NCBI GenBank assembly: GCA_023389055.1
Contig: JAEWFA010000035.1
Span: forward strand, 105,495-169,494
Direction: 5' to 3'
Source of the DNA: Pseudomonadota bacterium
Lineage (GTDB): Bacteria > Pseudomonadota > Gammaproteobacteria > Burkholderiales > Burkholderiaceae_E
Length of the DNA stretch: 64,000 nucleotides
Below the pieces are notes generated by a model. That model searched no databases. It was not told the origin of the DNA and was given only the letters and a program-made list of their open reading frames with translations. The position numbers and the translations under genes were made by a program. Shown here in pieces: positions 9,033 through 18,362 of this stretch. Position 1 is the stretch's first letter. Every line of letters begins with the position of its first letter.

Positions 9033-10085
9033 GTGCGACGGCTCGATCCGCCACTGAGCCTCGGCGAGCTCGCGAGGCTCGGTGGCGCAAGGCTCGTTCG
9101 CGGCGACGCTTCGGCGCGCGTGCATTCGCTCGCCAGCCTGCAGGCGGCGGGCCCTGAAGACCTCGCCTTCCTCGCCACCGCGCGCCTGGCCGATGCCGCA
9201 CGAGCCACCCGCGCCGGCGCAGTCGTCGTCGTACCCGCGCTTGCCGATCGCCTTCCCGCGCAGACCGCGCTGCTCGAGAGCGACGATGCGCAGCGCAGCT
9301 TCGCCGCGATCGCGCGTCACGTTGCGCCGCGCCTCGTCCCGCGTCCGGCTGCCGGAGTGCATCCGACGGCCGCGATCGGCGCTTCGGTCGACCTCGGACG
9401 CGACGTGCACGTCGGCGCTTTCGCGAGCATCGGCGACGGCGCCGTCATCGGCGACGGCGCGCTCGTCGAGGCCGGCGCGCATGTCGGCTCGGGCAGTCGC
9501 GTCGGAGCCGCAACGCGCCTGCATCCGCGCGTCGTCGTCGAGCACGATTGCCTGCTCGGGCGCGACTGCGAAGTCTTCGCGGGTGTCGTGATCGGCGCCG
9601 ACGGCTTCGGTTTCGTCGACTCCGGAACGGGTTGGGAGAAGATTCCTCAGCTGGGTCGCGTCGTCATCGGCGATTGCGTGGAAATCGGCGCGAACTGCGC
9701 GATCGATCGCGGTGCGCTCGACGACACGATCATCGAGAGCGGCTGCAAGCTCGACAACCTGATCCAGGTCGCGCACAACGTGCACATCGGCGCACACACG
9801 GCCATCGCAGGTTGCGTGGGCATCGCCGGCAGCGCGCACATCGGCCGGCGCTGCCGCATCGGCGGCGGCGCGGGCATCCTCGGCCACCTGGAAATCTGCG
9901 ACGACGTCACGATCTCGGCGATGAGCCTCGTCACGCGTTCGATCCGCCGGCCCGGCTTCTACTCCGGCGTATTTCCGCTGATGGACAATGCCGACTGGGA
10001 GAAGGCTGCCGCGATGGTGCGCCGCCTTCCGCAGGCGCGGGCGCGTCAGCGGGCAACGACGAAACACCACAGGACCGACGAATGA
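9033..10085 (+). CDS. lpxD: UDP-3-O-(3-hydroxyacyl)glucosamine N-acyltransferase
   Basis: Third step of lipid A synthesis: transfers a second 3-hydroxyacyl chain to the glucosamine. The 350-aa protein has an N-terminal uridine-binding domain, then a left-handed beta-helix of hexapeptide repeats (for example IGASVDLGRDVHVG, IGDGAVIGDG) and the catalytic-His region LIQVAHNVHIGAHTAI. GTG 9033 is the first reasonable start after the skp stop. The stop overlaps the fabZ ATG. Confidence 0.95.
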   Translation: MRRLDPPLSLGELARLGGARLVRGDASARVHSLASLQAAGPEDLAFLATARLADAARATRAGAVVVVPALADRLPAQTALLESDDAQRSFAAIARHVAPRLVPRPAAGVHPTAAIGASVDLGRDVHVGAFASIGDGAVIGDGALVEAGAHVGSGSRVGAATRLHPRVVVEHDCLLGRDCEVFAGVVIGADGFGFVDSGTGWEKIPQLGRVVIGDCVEIGANCAIDRGALDDTIIESGCKLDNLIQVAHNVHIGAHTAIAGCVGIAGSAHIGRRCRIGGGAGILGHLEICDDVTISAMSLVTRSIRRPGFYSGVFPLMDNADWEKAAAMVRRLPQARARQRATTKHHRTDE

Positions 10086-10555
10086 CCGTGCTCGACATCC
10101 ACGCGATCCTCGAACACCTGTCGCATCGCTACCCCATGCTGCTGGTCGACCGCGTGGTCGAGCTCGAACTCGGCAAGCGGATCGTCGCGATCAAGAACGT
10201 GACGATCAACGAGCCGTACTTCCTCGGGCACTTTCCGCATTACCCGGTGATGCCCGGCGTGCTGCAGATCGAGGCGCTCGCCCAGGCGGCGGGAATTCTT
10301 TCGTTCCAGACGATGGGACGCACCTCCGACGCGCGCTCGGTCTACTACTTCGTCGGCATCGACAGTGCCCGCTTCAAGCGGCCCGTGATTCCGGGGGACC
10401 AACTGCGTCTGGAGGTCGAAATCGTTCGCATCGCGCGCTCGATCTGGAAGTACGCCGGCAAGGCGACGGTGGACGGGCACGTGACCGCCGAGGCGGAGCT
10501 GATGTGCACGCTGCGCGAGATTGCGCCGGCCGAGGCGGCGCAGCCGGCGCAATGA
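10082..10555 (+). CDS. fabZ: 3-hydroxyacyl-ACP dehydratase FabZ
   Basis: Hot-dog fold dehydratase of type II fatty acid synthesis that competes with LpxA for 3-hydroxyacyl-ACP. The 157-aa protein has HRYPMLLVDRV near residue 15, the catalytic His at about residue 50 in FLGHFPHYPVMPGV and the catalytic Glu at about 64 in LQIEALAQ. It overlaps lpxD and lpxA by ATGA at both ends, indicating coupled translation. Confidence 0.97.
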   Translation: MTVLDIHAILEHLSHRYPMLLVDRVVELELGKRIVAIKNVTINEPYFLGHFPHYPVMPGVLQIEALAQAAGILSFQTMGRTSDARSVYYFVGIDSARFKRPVIPGDQLRLEVEIVRIARSIWKYAGKATVDGHVTAEAELMCTLREIAPAEAAQPAQ

Positions 10556-11364
10556 CGACGGTGCATCCGAGCGCGTTCGTCGATCCGGACGCGCATCTCG
10601 ACGACGAGGTCGAGATCGGCCCCTGCGCGGTGATCGGCCCGCAGGTGCGCATCGGCGCACGCACGAGCATCGGTGCGCACGTGGTCGTGCACCGCAATAC
10701 GACGATCGGAACCGACAACCGGATCTTCCCGTTCGCGTCGGTGGGCGCCGATCCCCAGGACAAGAAGTACGCCGGCGAACCGACGTGGCTGCAGATCGGC
10801 AACGGCAACACGATTCGCGAATGCGTCACGCTGAACCGCGGCACCGTGCAGGATCGCACCGTCACGCGCATCGGCGACGACAACTGGATCATGGCCTACG
10901 TGCACGTCGCGCACGACTGCACGATAGGCAGCCACACGATCTTCGCGAACAGCACGAACCTCGGTGGACACGTCGAAGTGGGCGACTGGGCGTTCCTCGG
11001 CGGCGCCTCGCAGGTGCACCAGTTCTGCAAGATCGGCGCGCACGCGATGACGGCGACGGGGACCATCGTGCTGCACGACGTGCCTCCGTACGTGACCGTC
11101 TCGGGCAACACGGCTGCAGCACACGGAATCAACACCGAGGGGCTGCGCCGGCGCGCGTTCTCGCCCGAGCGCATAGAGACGATCCGTCGCGCCTACCGCA
11201 CGCTGTATCGCAGCGGGCTGACGCTGCAGCAGGCGATCGCGGCGCTACGCGACCGGCAGGGCGAACTCGCGCTCGACGCGGCGGCCGAGGCGCCGGCGGC
11301 GGCCGGCGATCTCGCGCTGCTCGCGAGCTTCCTCGAGCGCGTCACCCGCGGCATCGTCCGCTGA
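10552..11364 (+). CDS. lpxA: UDP-N-acetylglucosamine O-acyltransferase
   Basis: First step of lipid A synthesis. The 270-aa product is a left-handed beta-helix of hexapeptide repeats (VDPDAHLDDEVEIGP, IGPQVRIGA) with the conserved NRGT segment, GGHVEVGDWAFLGGASQVHQ containing the catalytic His region, and the C-terminal helical domain NTEGLRRRAFSPERI. ATG 10552 overlaps the fabZ stop. Confidence 0.97.
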   Translation: MTTVHPSAFVDPDAHLDDEVEIGPCAVIGPQVRIGARTSIGAHVVVHRNTTIGTDNRIFPFASVGADPQDKKYAGEPTWLQIGNGNTIRECVTLNRGTVQDRTVTRIGDDNWIMAYVHVAHDCTIGSHTIFANSTNLGGHVEVGDWAFLGGASQVHQFCKIGAHAMTATGTIVLHDVPPYVTVSGNTAAAHGINTEGLRRRAFSPERIETIRRAYRTLYRSGLTLQQAIAALRDRQGELALDAAAEAPAAAGDLALLASFLERVTRGIVR

Positions 11365-11365
11365 A

Positions 11366-12544
11366 ATGTCCGCGCAGCCCGCGCGTCGCGAGTCGCTCGC
11401 GCTCGGCATGGTGGCGGGCGAGGCATCGGGCGACGTGCTCGCCGCGGCACTGCTTACGGGCATCGGGGCACGGGTGGATCGCCTGCAGGCAGCCGGCATC
11501 GGCGGTCCGTCGATGCGGGCCCACGGTTTCGATGCGTGGTGGACGATCGACGCGCTGTCGGTCAACGGCTACCTGGAGGTGCTGCGCGAGTATCCCCGGT
11601 TGCGGCGGATGCGCAACGCGCTTCGCGAACGGCTGCTGCAGTGGCGCCCTGACGTCTTCGTCGGCGTCGATGCCCCCGATTTCAATCTCGATCTCGAGCG
11701 ATCGCTGCGCGAGCAGGGCACGCGCGTCGTCCACTTCATCGGCCCGTCGATCTGGGCGTGGCGGCGCGAGCGGATCCGCAAGATCGCCGCGAGCGTGGAC
11801 CGCATCCTGCTGCTGTTTCCGTTCGAAGAGAAGCTGTACCGCGCGGCCGGCATCGACGCCGTCTACGTCGGCCATCCGCTGGCCGACGTGATCCCCTTCG
11901 AAGTCGACGCGGCCGAGGCGAGACGGGCGTTGGGACTACCGGTCGAGGCGCTGGTCGTCGCGCTGCTGCCCGGCAGTCGGTCTTCGGAGATCGATCATCT
12001 CGCCGCGCCGTTCCTGCGCACCGCCGCCTGGCTGCACCTGCGCCGCCCCGACCTTCGCTTCGTGATGCCCGCCGCTTCGGACGGAGCCTTCGATCGATTG
12101 AAGACGATTGCCGCGCGCGCGCGGCTGCCGTCGACGTTGCGATTGACGATCGTGCGCGGTCGCGCGCACGATGCGCTGGCCGCTGCCGAAGCGGTGCTCG
12201 TCGCCAGCGGAACGGCCACGCTGGAGGCGGCGCTCTTTCGCAAGCCGATGGTCATCGCGTACCGGATGAGCGCGATCAGCTACCGGATCATGAAGCCGAT
12301 GGCCCTGTTGCCGTGGGTCGGATTGCCGAACGTGCTCGCCGAGCGTTTTGTAGTGCCGGAGTTCCTGCAGAAAGACGTGCGGCCCGAGGCGATGGGTCCG
12401 GCGCTGCTGCGCCAACTGGACGACGCGCCGTACCGCGCATCGATCGTCGAGACTTTCGCGCGGATGCACGAGACGTTGCGACGCGGCTGCGCGGCGCGCG
12501 CTGCGCAGGCGGTGCTCGAAGTCGCCGGCGAAGACGTCCGATGA
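11366..12544 (+). CDS. lpxB: Lipid-A-disaccharide synthase
   Basis: GT19 glycosyltransferase joining lipid X and UDP-diacylglucosamine. The 392-aa protein starts with the conserved GMVAGEASGDVL region and has FIGPSIWAWRRERIRKI, FPFEEKLYRAAGIDAVYVGHPLAD, LLPGSRSSEI and VASGTATLEAALFRKPMV, all typical of LpxB. It begins 1 bp after the lpxA stop. Confidence 0.97.
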   Translation: MSAQPARRESLALGMVAGEASGDVLAAALLTGIGARVDRLQAAGIGGPSMRAHGFDAWWTIDALSVNGYLEVLREYPRLRRMRNALRERLLQWRPDVFVGVDAPDFNLDLERSLREQGTRVVHFIGPSIWAWRRERIRKIAASVDRILLLFPFEEKLYRAAGIDAVYVGHPLADVIPFEVDAAEARRALGLPVEALVVALLPGSRSSEIDHLAAPFLRTAAWLHLRRPDLRFVMPAASDGAFDRLKTIAARARLPSTLRLTIVRGRAHDALAAAEAVLVASGTATLEAALFRKPMVIAYRMSAISYRIMKPMALLPWVGLPNVLAERFVVPEFLQKDVRPEAMGPALLRQLDDAPYRASIVETFARMHETLRRGCAARAAQAVLEVAGEDVR

Positions 12545-12557
12545 GGAGGAGTCCTCG

Positions 12558-13265
12558 ATGACCGTCGCGCGGTCCCGCAGCCGCCGCCAGGTCGAGCTTG
12601 CAATCGGCGCGCTCGGTATTGACGGGCCGGTGTGCGGCGTCGACGAAGCCGGGCGCGGCCCGCTCGCCGGGCCGGTCTATGCGGCCGCCGTCGTGCTCGA
12701 TCCGGCGCGGACCATTCGCGGACTGCGCGACTCCAAGCAACTCGACGCGCAGCGGCGCGAGACGCTGTCGCTGCGCATCCGGGAACGCGCGAGCGCATGG
12801 GCGATCGCCAGCGCGAGTGTCGAGGAGATCGACTCGCTGAACATCCTGCAGGCGTCGCTGCTGGCGATGCAGCGCGCGGTGGCGGCGCTCGGCGTTGCGC
12901 CGGCCCTCGCGCGCGTCGACGGCGACCGAGCGCCGAAGCTGGCCTGCGCGGTGCAGACGATCGTCGGGGGCGACGCGAGCGATCGCGCGATCTCGGCGGC
13001 GTCGATCCTCGCGAAGGTCGCGCGCGACGCGGCGATGTGCGAACTGCACGAGCGCTTCCCGCTGTACGGCTTCGATCGCCACAAGGGCTACGGAACGCCC
13101 GAGCACCTGCGGATCCTGCAGCAAAACGGCCCATGCGGCGCGCATCGGCGCAGCTTCGCGCCGGTGCGCGCGCTGCTGGCGCCGCTCGAAGGGGCGGAGC
13201 CGCCGAGCGCGGCAATCGCGCTGCAACTGTTCGACGCGAGCTTCGACGACGTACTCGATGCCTGA
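12558..13265 (+). CDS. rnhB: Ribonuclease HII
   Basis: Removes RNA from RNA-DNA hybrids and single ribonucleotides from DNA. The 235-aa protein has the family opening VCGVDEAGRGPLAGPV (first two acidic residues of the DEDD site), LRDSKQL, the DAS..AAASILAKVARD block and FPLYGFDRHKGYGT. ATG 12558 is preceded by GAGGAG. Its end overlaps the next gene by 8 bp. Confidence 0.96.
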   Translation: MTVARSRSRRQVELAIGALGIDGPVCGVDEAGRGPLAGPVYAAAVVLDPARTIRGLRDSKQLDAQRRETLSLRIRERASAWAIASASVEEIDSLNILQASLLAMQRAVAALGVAPALARVDGDRAPKLACAVQTIVGGDASDRAISAASILAKVARDAAMCELHERFPLYGFDRHKGYGTPEHLRILQQNGPCGAHRRSFAPVRALLAPLEGAEPPSAAIALQLFDASFDDVLDA

Positions 13266-14103
13266 GGGGGCGCCGCGCATCGTCGCGTCGGCGTCGAACC
13301 CGCGCTACCGACGGTTGCTTGCGCTGGTCGGCTCCACACGCGAGCGCGCGCGAGCCGGCGTCGTCGTGCTCGAGGGCGTGCACCTGCTGCAGGCATGGGC
13401 CGATCGCTTCGGCGGCGAGGCGGTGCCGGAGCTTTTCGCGGCTCGTCGCGGGATGGCCGACCCCGCGATCGGCTCGTGGGTCGTTCGCCATCGCGAGCGC
13501 GCGATCGTGCTCGAAGACCGGCTGTTCGACCGCGCGAGCGGCGTCGAGCACGGACCCGGGTTGCTGGCGATCGTCGCGCTGCCGCAGGCCCAGCTGCCCG
13601 ATCGGCTCGAGGAAGACGCGGTCTACCTGGACCGCGTGCAGGACCCGGGCAACGTCGGCACCGTGCTGCGCAGCTGCGCCGCCACCGGCGTGCGGCGCAT
13701 TCTCTGCGCGCCCGGCACCGCCGCATGCTGGTCGCCGAAAGTGCTGCGCGCTGCGATGGGCGCACACTTCGCGCTCGAGATCCACGAGGGAATCGACGCC
13801 GTCGCGCTGCAGGCGCGGTGCCGCATCACCGCGATGGCAACCGACGCCGGCGCGACGCGCTCGCTCTACGACTGCGACCTTCGCGCGCCCACGCTCTGGC
13901 TGCTCGGCAACGAAGGGCAGGGACTCGCGCCGCATTGGAGCGACTGGAGGCGCATGCGGCGCGTGTCGATTCCCCAGACCGCGGCGGTGGAGTCGCTGAA
14001 CGTCGGCGTGGCCGCCGCGCTGTGCCTGTACGAACAATGGCGCCAGCGCGGCTTCCCCGGCAGCCGGCGCGGGGACGACGCGCGCGTGGGCGGGGCGCCC
14101 TAG
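13258..14103 (+). CDS. SpoU/TrmH-family RNA 2'-O-methyltransferase
   Basis: Predicted SAM-dependent SPOUT methyltransferase for rRNA (RlmB/TsnR-like). The 281-aa product has an N-terminal substrate-binding region (residues about 1-100) and the three SPOUT motifs: YLDRVQDPGNVGTVLRSCAA, LLGNEGQGL and IPQTAAVESLNVGVAAALCLYE. ATG 13258 lies inside the end of rnhB. The target nucleotide cannot be told from sequence, so no symbol is given. Confidence 0.9.
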   Translation: MPEGAPRIVASASNPRYRRLLALVGSTRERARAGVVVLEGVHLLQAWADRFGGEAVPELFAARRGMADPAIGSWVVRHRERAIVLEDRLFDRASGVEHGPGLLAIVALPQAQLPDRLEEDAVYLDRVQDPGNVGTVLRSCAATGVRRILCAPGTAACWSPKVLRAAMGAHFALEIHEGIDAVALQARCRITAMATDAGATRSLYDCDLRAPTLWLLGNEGQGLAPHWSDWRRMRRVSIPQTAAVESLNVGVAAALCLYEQWRQRGFPGSRRGDDARVGGAP

Positions 14104-14104
14104 G

Positions 14105-14119
14105 AGGCGCAAAGCGCCT
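14105..14119. terminator. Short hairpin between convergent methyltransferase and ppsR
   Basis: AGGCGC-AAA-GCGCCT forms a perfect 6-bp stem just after the methyltransferase stop and faces the converging end of ppsR. There is no T-run, so this is at most a weak terminator. The rest of the 102-bp gap shows nothing recognisable. Confidence 0.35.
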
Positions 14120-14205
14120 TCGGTGCAACCACCACCGGCGTCGTCGGCGCCTTGCCTGCAGCCCGCCTGGCATCGGCGCGGGCTCGATTCAACTCCGACA
14201 GACTC

Positions 14206-15099
14206 CTAGGCGAGGTCCAGTTCGTGCAGCACCGTCGCGGCGATCTCCTCGATCGACTTCGTCGTCGAGGACAGCCAGCGGATCCCCTCGCGACGCATCA
14301 GCGCCTCGCCCTGGCCGACTTCATAGCGGCAGTTCTGCAGCGACGCGTAGCGGCTGCCCGGGCGCCGTTCGTTGCGGATCTCCGCCAGACGCTCGGGAGC
14401 GATCGACAACCCGAACAGCTTCGGCTTGTAGCGGTACAGCACGTCCGGCAGGCGGCCTCGTTCGAAGTCTTCCGGAACGAGCGGGTAGTTGGCTGCGCGG
14501 ATGCCGTGCTGCATCGCCAGGAACAGGCTCGTCGGCGTCTTTCCGCTGCGAGACACGCCGATCAGGATCACTTCGGCGTGGTCGAGCTCGATGTGGCTTT
14601 GCCCGTCGTCGTGCGCCAGCGTGTAGTTGATCGCCGCGATCCGGCGCTGGTAGGCCTCGGAGTTGGTCGCCGTGTGCGAGCGGCCCACCGTGTGCGTGGA
14701 ACGAACGCCGAACTCGCTCTCGAGCGGTTCGACGAACGTGGCGAACAGGTCGAGGTAGCGGCAGTTCGCCATGCGCACGATGTCGTTGATCGACGGGTCG
14801 ATCAGCGTGCTGAAGACGACGGCGCGGTTGCCGTCGGCCAGCGCCTGGCGGTCGATGCGCTCGACCGCCTGCTGCGCCTTCTCCACCGAATCGACGAAGG
14901 GCAGGCGCACCTGGCGCAGCTTCATCGGCTCGAATTGCGTGAGCAGCGAGTGGCCGAACGTCTCGGCGGTGATGCCGGTGCCGTCGGAGACGAAAAAGAT
15001 CGTCCGCTCGAAGCGCGGTTGCCCGGCTGCGGGGTCGGTTGCGACCGTGCCGATGGGCGACGCCGCTGCAGCGGCCGGATCGCTGGGGCGCTCGCTCAT
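14206..15099 (-). CDS. ppsR: Phosphoenolpyruvate synthase regulatory protein (kinase/pyrophosphorylase, DUF299)
   Basis: Bifunctional ADP-dependent kinase and Pi-dependent pyrophosphorylase that switches PEP synthase off and on by phosphorylating its active-site threonine. The 297-aa protein opens with RTIFFVSDGTGITAETFGHSL after about 30 residues and has the P-loop ILIGVSRSGKTPTSLFLA. The start was placed at the MSERPSD methionine; an in-frame extension to 15219 has no support. It is divergent from its target ppsA, the standard arrangement. Confidence 0.95.
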   Translation of the reverse strand: MSERPSDPAAAAASPIGTVATDPAAGQPRFERTIFFVSDGTGITAETFGHSLLTQFEPMKLRQVRLPFVDSVEKAQQAVERIDRQALADGNRAVVFSTLIDPSINDIVRMANCRYLDLFATFVEPLESEFGVRSTHTVGRSHTATNSEAYQRRIAAINYTLAHDDGQSHIELDHAEVILIGVSRSGKTPTSLFLAMQHGIRAANYPLVPEDFERGRLPDVLYRYKPKLFGLSIAPERLAEIRNERRPGSRYASLQNCRYEVGQGEALMRREGIRWLSSTTKSIEEIAATVLHELDLA

Positions 15100-15151
15100 C
15101 GCAGTCTCGCCGACCCCGAAGGGTCGCGCCGGAGGCGCCGGCGGTGCGCAG

Positions 15152-15157
15152 TAGAAT
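15152..15157 (+). promoter_or_regulatory. Candidate -10 element for ppsA (TAGAAT)
   Basis: TAGAAT followed by CG lies in the divergent ppsR/ppsA intergenic region, 93 bp before the ppsA start. The same hexamer stands before the acyl-CoA ligase near 63257. No good -35 is visible. Confidence 0.3.
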
Positions 15158-15250
15158 CGCCCGAGAGACCGACCGGCCGCAGCGGCGCCGGTCCCCTGCA
15201 CGCATCGGGACGCGCGCAAGACGAATTTCCAACCATGTCAGGACCTTTCC

Positions 15251-17638
15251 ATGACTTCGAACGACGAACGATACGTCGTCGCCTTCGAGGCGTTGCGCAT
15301 GACCGATGTCGAATCGGTCGGCGGCAAGAACGCCTCCCTGGGCGAGATGATCGGAGAACTTGCGGCCTCGGGCGTACGGGTGCCGGGCGGCTTCGCCACC
15401 ACGGCATTCGCCTTTCGTGACTTCCTCGACAGGAACGGACTCACCGAACGCATCGCCGCGCGCCTGCGCGAGTTGAACACCGAGGACGTCAAGGCGCTCG
15501 CCGAATGCGGCGCCGAGATCCGCGGATGGGTCGTCGACGCGCCGCTGCCGGCGCCGCTCGAGCAGGCCATCCGCGCGCATTATCGCCGGATGGCCGAGGA
15601 GGCGGGTGGCCAGCTCGCGGTGGCGGTCCGCTCGTCGGCCACCGCCGAGGACCTTCCCGACGCTTCGTTCGCCGGCCAGCAGGAGAGCTACCTGAACGTC
15701 GTCGGCATCGAGGCGGTGCTCGATCGCATCCGGCACGTCTTCGCGTCGCTGTACAACGACCGCGCAATCTCGTACCGCGTGCACAAGGGCTTCGAGCACG
15801 GCGAGGTGGCGTTGTCGGCGGGCGTGCAGCGCATGGTGCGCAGCGACCTCGCAAGCTCGGGCGTCATGTTCACGATCGACACCGAGTCGGGATTCCCCGA
15901 CGTCGTCTTCATCACCAGCGCGTACGGACTGGGCGAGACGGTCGTGCAGGGCGCGGTGAACCCCGACGAGTTCTACGTGCACAAGCCGATGCTGGAGAGG
16001 GGCAAGTTCCCGATCATCCGTCGCGAGCTGGGCTCCAAGCTGATCCGGATGGCCTTCGCCCCCGAGGCCGACGGCACCGATCCGGGCCGGCGCGTGCGCA
16101 CGCTCGATACGACGCTCGAGGCGCGCAACCGGTTCTCGCTGTCGGACGACGACGTGGTCGAGCTGGCGCGCTACGCGGTCATCATCGAGCGGCACTACGG
16201 CCGGCCGATGGACATCGAATGGGGCAAGGACGGCGCCGACGGCAAGCTCTACATCCTGCAGGCGCGTCCCGAAACGGTGAAGTCGCGCGCCGGGGAGACG
16301 CGCCAGCAGCGCTACAAGCTCAAGTCGAGCTCGGAGGTGCTGGTCTCGGGTCGCGCCATCGGGCAGAAGGTGGGCGCGGGCCAGGTACGAGTGGTGGCCG
16401 ACGCGAGCGCGATGGACCGCGTCCAGCCGGGTGACGTGCTCGTCACCGACATGACCGATCCGAACTGGGAGCCGGTGATGAAGCGTGCATCGGCGATCGT
16501 CACCAACCGGGGAGGGCGCACCTGCCACGCGGCGATCATCGCGCGCGAGCTCGGCATCCCGGCCGTCGTGGGTTGCGGCGACGCCACCGACCGGCTGAAG
16601 GACGGCGCGCTGGTCACCGTGTCGTGCGCCGAGGGCGACACCGGCTTCATCTACGACGGGCTGCTCGAGACCGAGGTCACCGAGATCGACTCCGGCGCGA
16701 TGCCGCCGTTGCCCGTGAAGCTGATGGTCAACGTCGGCAATCCGCAGCTCGCCTTCGATTTCGCGCTGCTGCCCAGCGAGGGAGTCGGCCTCGCGCGGCT
16801 CGAGTTCATCATCAACAACAACATCGGCATCCATCCGAAGGCGATCCTCGACTACCCGAACGTCGACGCCGAGCTGAAGAAGGCGGTGGAGAGCGTCGCT
16901 CGCGGACACGCGACGCCGCGGGCGTTCTACGTCGAGCGCCTGACCGAGGGCGTGGCGACGATTGCCGCGGCGTTCTGGCCGCGCCCGGTGATCGTGCGGC
17001 TGTCCGACTTCAAGTCGAACGAGTACCGCAAGCTCATCGGCGGCTCGCGCTACGAGCCCGACGAGGAGAACCCGATGCTCGGCTTTCGCGGCGCCTCGCG
17101 CTACATCGCCGAGAGCTTCCGCGACTGCTTCGAGCTCGAATGCGAGGCGATGCGCCGCGTGCGAGGCGAGATGGGGTTCACCAACGTCGAGCTGATGGTG
17201 CCCTTCGTGCGAACGACGAAGGAGGCCGAGGGCGTCGTCGAGCTGCTGTCGCGCTACGGATTGCGGCGAGGCGAGCAGGGCCTGCGCTTGATCATGATGT
17301 GCGAGCTGCCGTCGAATGCGCTGCTCGCCGAGCAGTTCCTCGAGTACTTCGACGGCTTCTCGATCGGCTCGAACGACCTGACGCAGCTCACGCTGGGCCT
17401 GGACCGCGACTCGGGTCTGGTCGCCGAAGGCTTCGACGAGCGCGACCCCGCGGTAAGGGTGCTGCTCGAGCGGGCGATCCGCGCCTGCCGCAACGCCGGC
17501 AAGTACGTCGGCATCTGCGGCCAGGGCCCCTCCGACCACCCCGACTTTGCCCGCTGGCTGATGGAGCAGGGGATCGAATCGATCTCGCTCAATCCGGACA
17601 CGCTGCTGTCTACCTGGCAGCAGCTGGCAGGAAAGTGA
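15251..17638 (+). CDS. ppsA: Phosphoenolpyruvate synthase
   Basis: Converts pyruvate, ATP and water to PEP, AMP and Pi for gluconeogenesis. The 795-aa protein has the N-terminal ATP-grasp domain (SVGGKNASLGEM; VAVRSSATAEDLPDASFAGQ), the phosphohistidine swivel GGRTCHAAIIARELGIPAVVG, where His is phosphorylated and Thr is the PpsR target, and the C-terminal TIM-barrel PEP-binding domain (MVPFVRT; SIGSNDLTQLTLGLDRD; GICGQGPSDHP). Length is normal. Confidence 0.97.
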   Translation: MTSNDERYVVAFEALRMTDVESVGGKNASLGEMIGELAASGVRVPGGFATTAFAFRDFLDRNGLTERIAARLRELNTEDVKALAECGAEIRGWVVDAPLPAPLEQAIRAHYRRMAEEAGGQLAVAVRSSATAEDLPDASFAGQQESYLNVVGIEAVLDRIRHVFASLYNDRAISYRVHKGFEHGEVALSAGVQRMVRSDLASSGVMFTIDTESGFPDVVFITSAYGLGETVVQGAVNPDEFYVHKPMLERGKFPIIRRELGSKLIRMAFAPEADGTDPGRRVRTLDTTLEARNRFSLSDDDVVELARYAVIIERHYGRPMDIEWGKDGADGKLYILQARPETVKSRAGETRQQRYKLKSSSEVLVSGRAIGQKVGAGQVRVVADASAMDRVQPGDVLVTDMTDPNWEPVMKRASAIVTNRGGRTCHAAIIARELGIPAVVGCGDATDRLKDGALVTVSCAEGDTGFIYDGLLETEVTEIDSGAMPPLPVKLMVNVGNPQLAFDFALLPSEGVGLARLEFIINNNIGIHPKAILDYPNVDAELKKAVESVARGHATPRAFYVERLTEGVATIAAAFWPRPVIVRLSDFKSNEYRKLIGGSRYEPDEENPMLGFRGASRYIAESFRDCFELECEAMRRVRGEMGFTNVELMVPFVRTTKEAEGVVELLSRYGLRRGEQGLRLIMMCELPSNALLAEQFLEYFDGFSIGSNDLTQLTLGLDRDSGLVAEGFDERDPAVRVLLERAIRACRNAGKYVGICGQGPSDHPDFARWLMEQGIESISLNPDTLLSTWQQLAGK

Positions 17639-17644
17639 AGGGTC

Positions 17645-17719
17645 AAGGGTGAAGGGTGAAGGGCAGGGATAGCGAGGGGAAGGTCGGCGCAGGCTCGGCC
17701 CCCTTCACCCTTCACCCTT
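17645..17719. repeat. 19-bp perfect inverted repeat built from GGGTGAA heptads, between ppsA and smpB
   Basis: The left arm at 17645-17663 (AAGGGTGAAGGGTGAAGGG) is the exact reverse complement of 17701-17719, leaving a 37-nt loop. The right arm contains the smpB stop, and the last codons of smpB are built from the same heptad. Lying between two convergent genes it may act as a bidirectional terminator, although there is no T-run. Heptad arrays like this can slip in replication. Confidence 0.7.
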
Positions 17720-18170
17720 TGCCCTTCACGTTGCCCTTCAGGACCCTCTGCCGTTCGCGTTCCCATTCGCGTTCGCGTTCGGTGGCGCGCTTGTCGTACT
17801 GGCGCTTGCCCTTGGCCAGGCCGATCGTCGCCTTCACGCGTCCCTTGGCGTAGTGCAGATCGAGCGGCACCAGCGTGTAGCCGGCGCGCTCTACCTTGCC
17901 GATGAGCTTGGCGATCTCGCCGGCGTGCATCAGCAGCTTGCGCGAGCGCAGCGGGTCGGGCTTCACATGCGTGGACGCCTCGGGCAGCGGAGTGATGTGC
18001 GCGCCGATCAGGTAGAGCTCGGCATCGCGCACGATGACGTAGCCTTCCTTCAGTTGCACGCGTCCGGCGCGGATCGCCTTGACTTCCCAGCCTTCGAGCA
18101 CGAGTCCCGCCTCGAAGCGCTCCTCGATGGAGTAATCGTGCGTGGCCTTCCTGTTCTGCGCGATGCTCAT
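17712..18170 (-). CDS. smpB: SsrA-binding protein SmpB
   Basis: Binds tmRNA and brings it to stalled ribosomes in trans-translation. The 152-aa protein shows NRKATHDYSIEERFEAGLVL, GWEVKAIRAGRVQLKEGYV, LIGAHITPL and the basic C-terminal tail KGKRQYDKRATEREREW that enters the decoding centre. The final residues (VLKGNVKGKG) are encoded by the GGGTGAA-type repeat described separately. It is divergent from ratA, as in many proteobacteria; no ssrA gene was seen nearby. Confidence 0.96.
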   Translation of the reverse strand: MSIAQNRKATHDYSIEERFEAGLVLEGWEVKAIRAGRVQLKEGYVIVRDAELYLIGAHITPLPEASTHVKPDPLRSRKLLMHAGEIAKLIGKVERAGYTLVPLDLHYAKGRVKATIGLAKGKRQYDKRATEREREWERERQRVLKGNVKGKG

Positions 18171-18362
18171 GTCCCGGGTGCCGCTCCGCCGTTGGCTGCC
18201 CCGAGGATACCCTCCGGGCGCGCCATTTCGGAGCGACTGCGGCGTTGCGCGATCGGGCCGATATCATTCGATATCGAATCGAACTCGCGCCTTGCCTCCG
18301 GGCCCTCGAGCACTCGTCCACGCGGCGGCCGGCGGCGGAGCCGCACACGGGAATCCTGATCG

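Noticed and set aside
14321..17539. Very long minus-strand open frame (1072 codons) opposite ppsA
   Set aside because: Antisense of a highly conserved PEP synthase; the composition is Arg/His/Asp-rich, as expected for the shadow of a GC-rich gene, with no recognisable domain.
18256..18285. GATATC/CGATATCG palindromes between smpB and ratA as a possible operator
   Set aside because: Short and simple, no promoter elements around them and no candidate regulator; nothing beyond chance could be shown.
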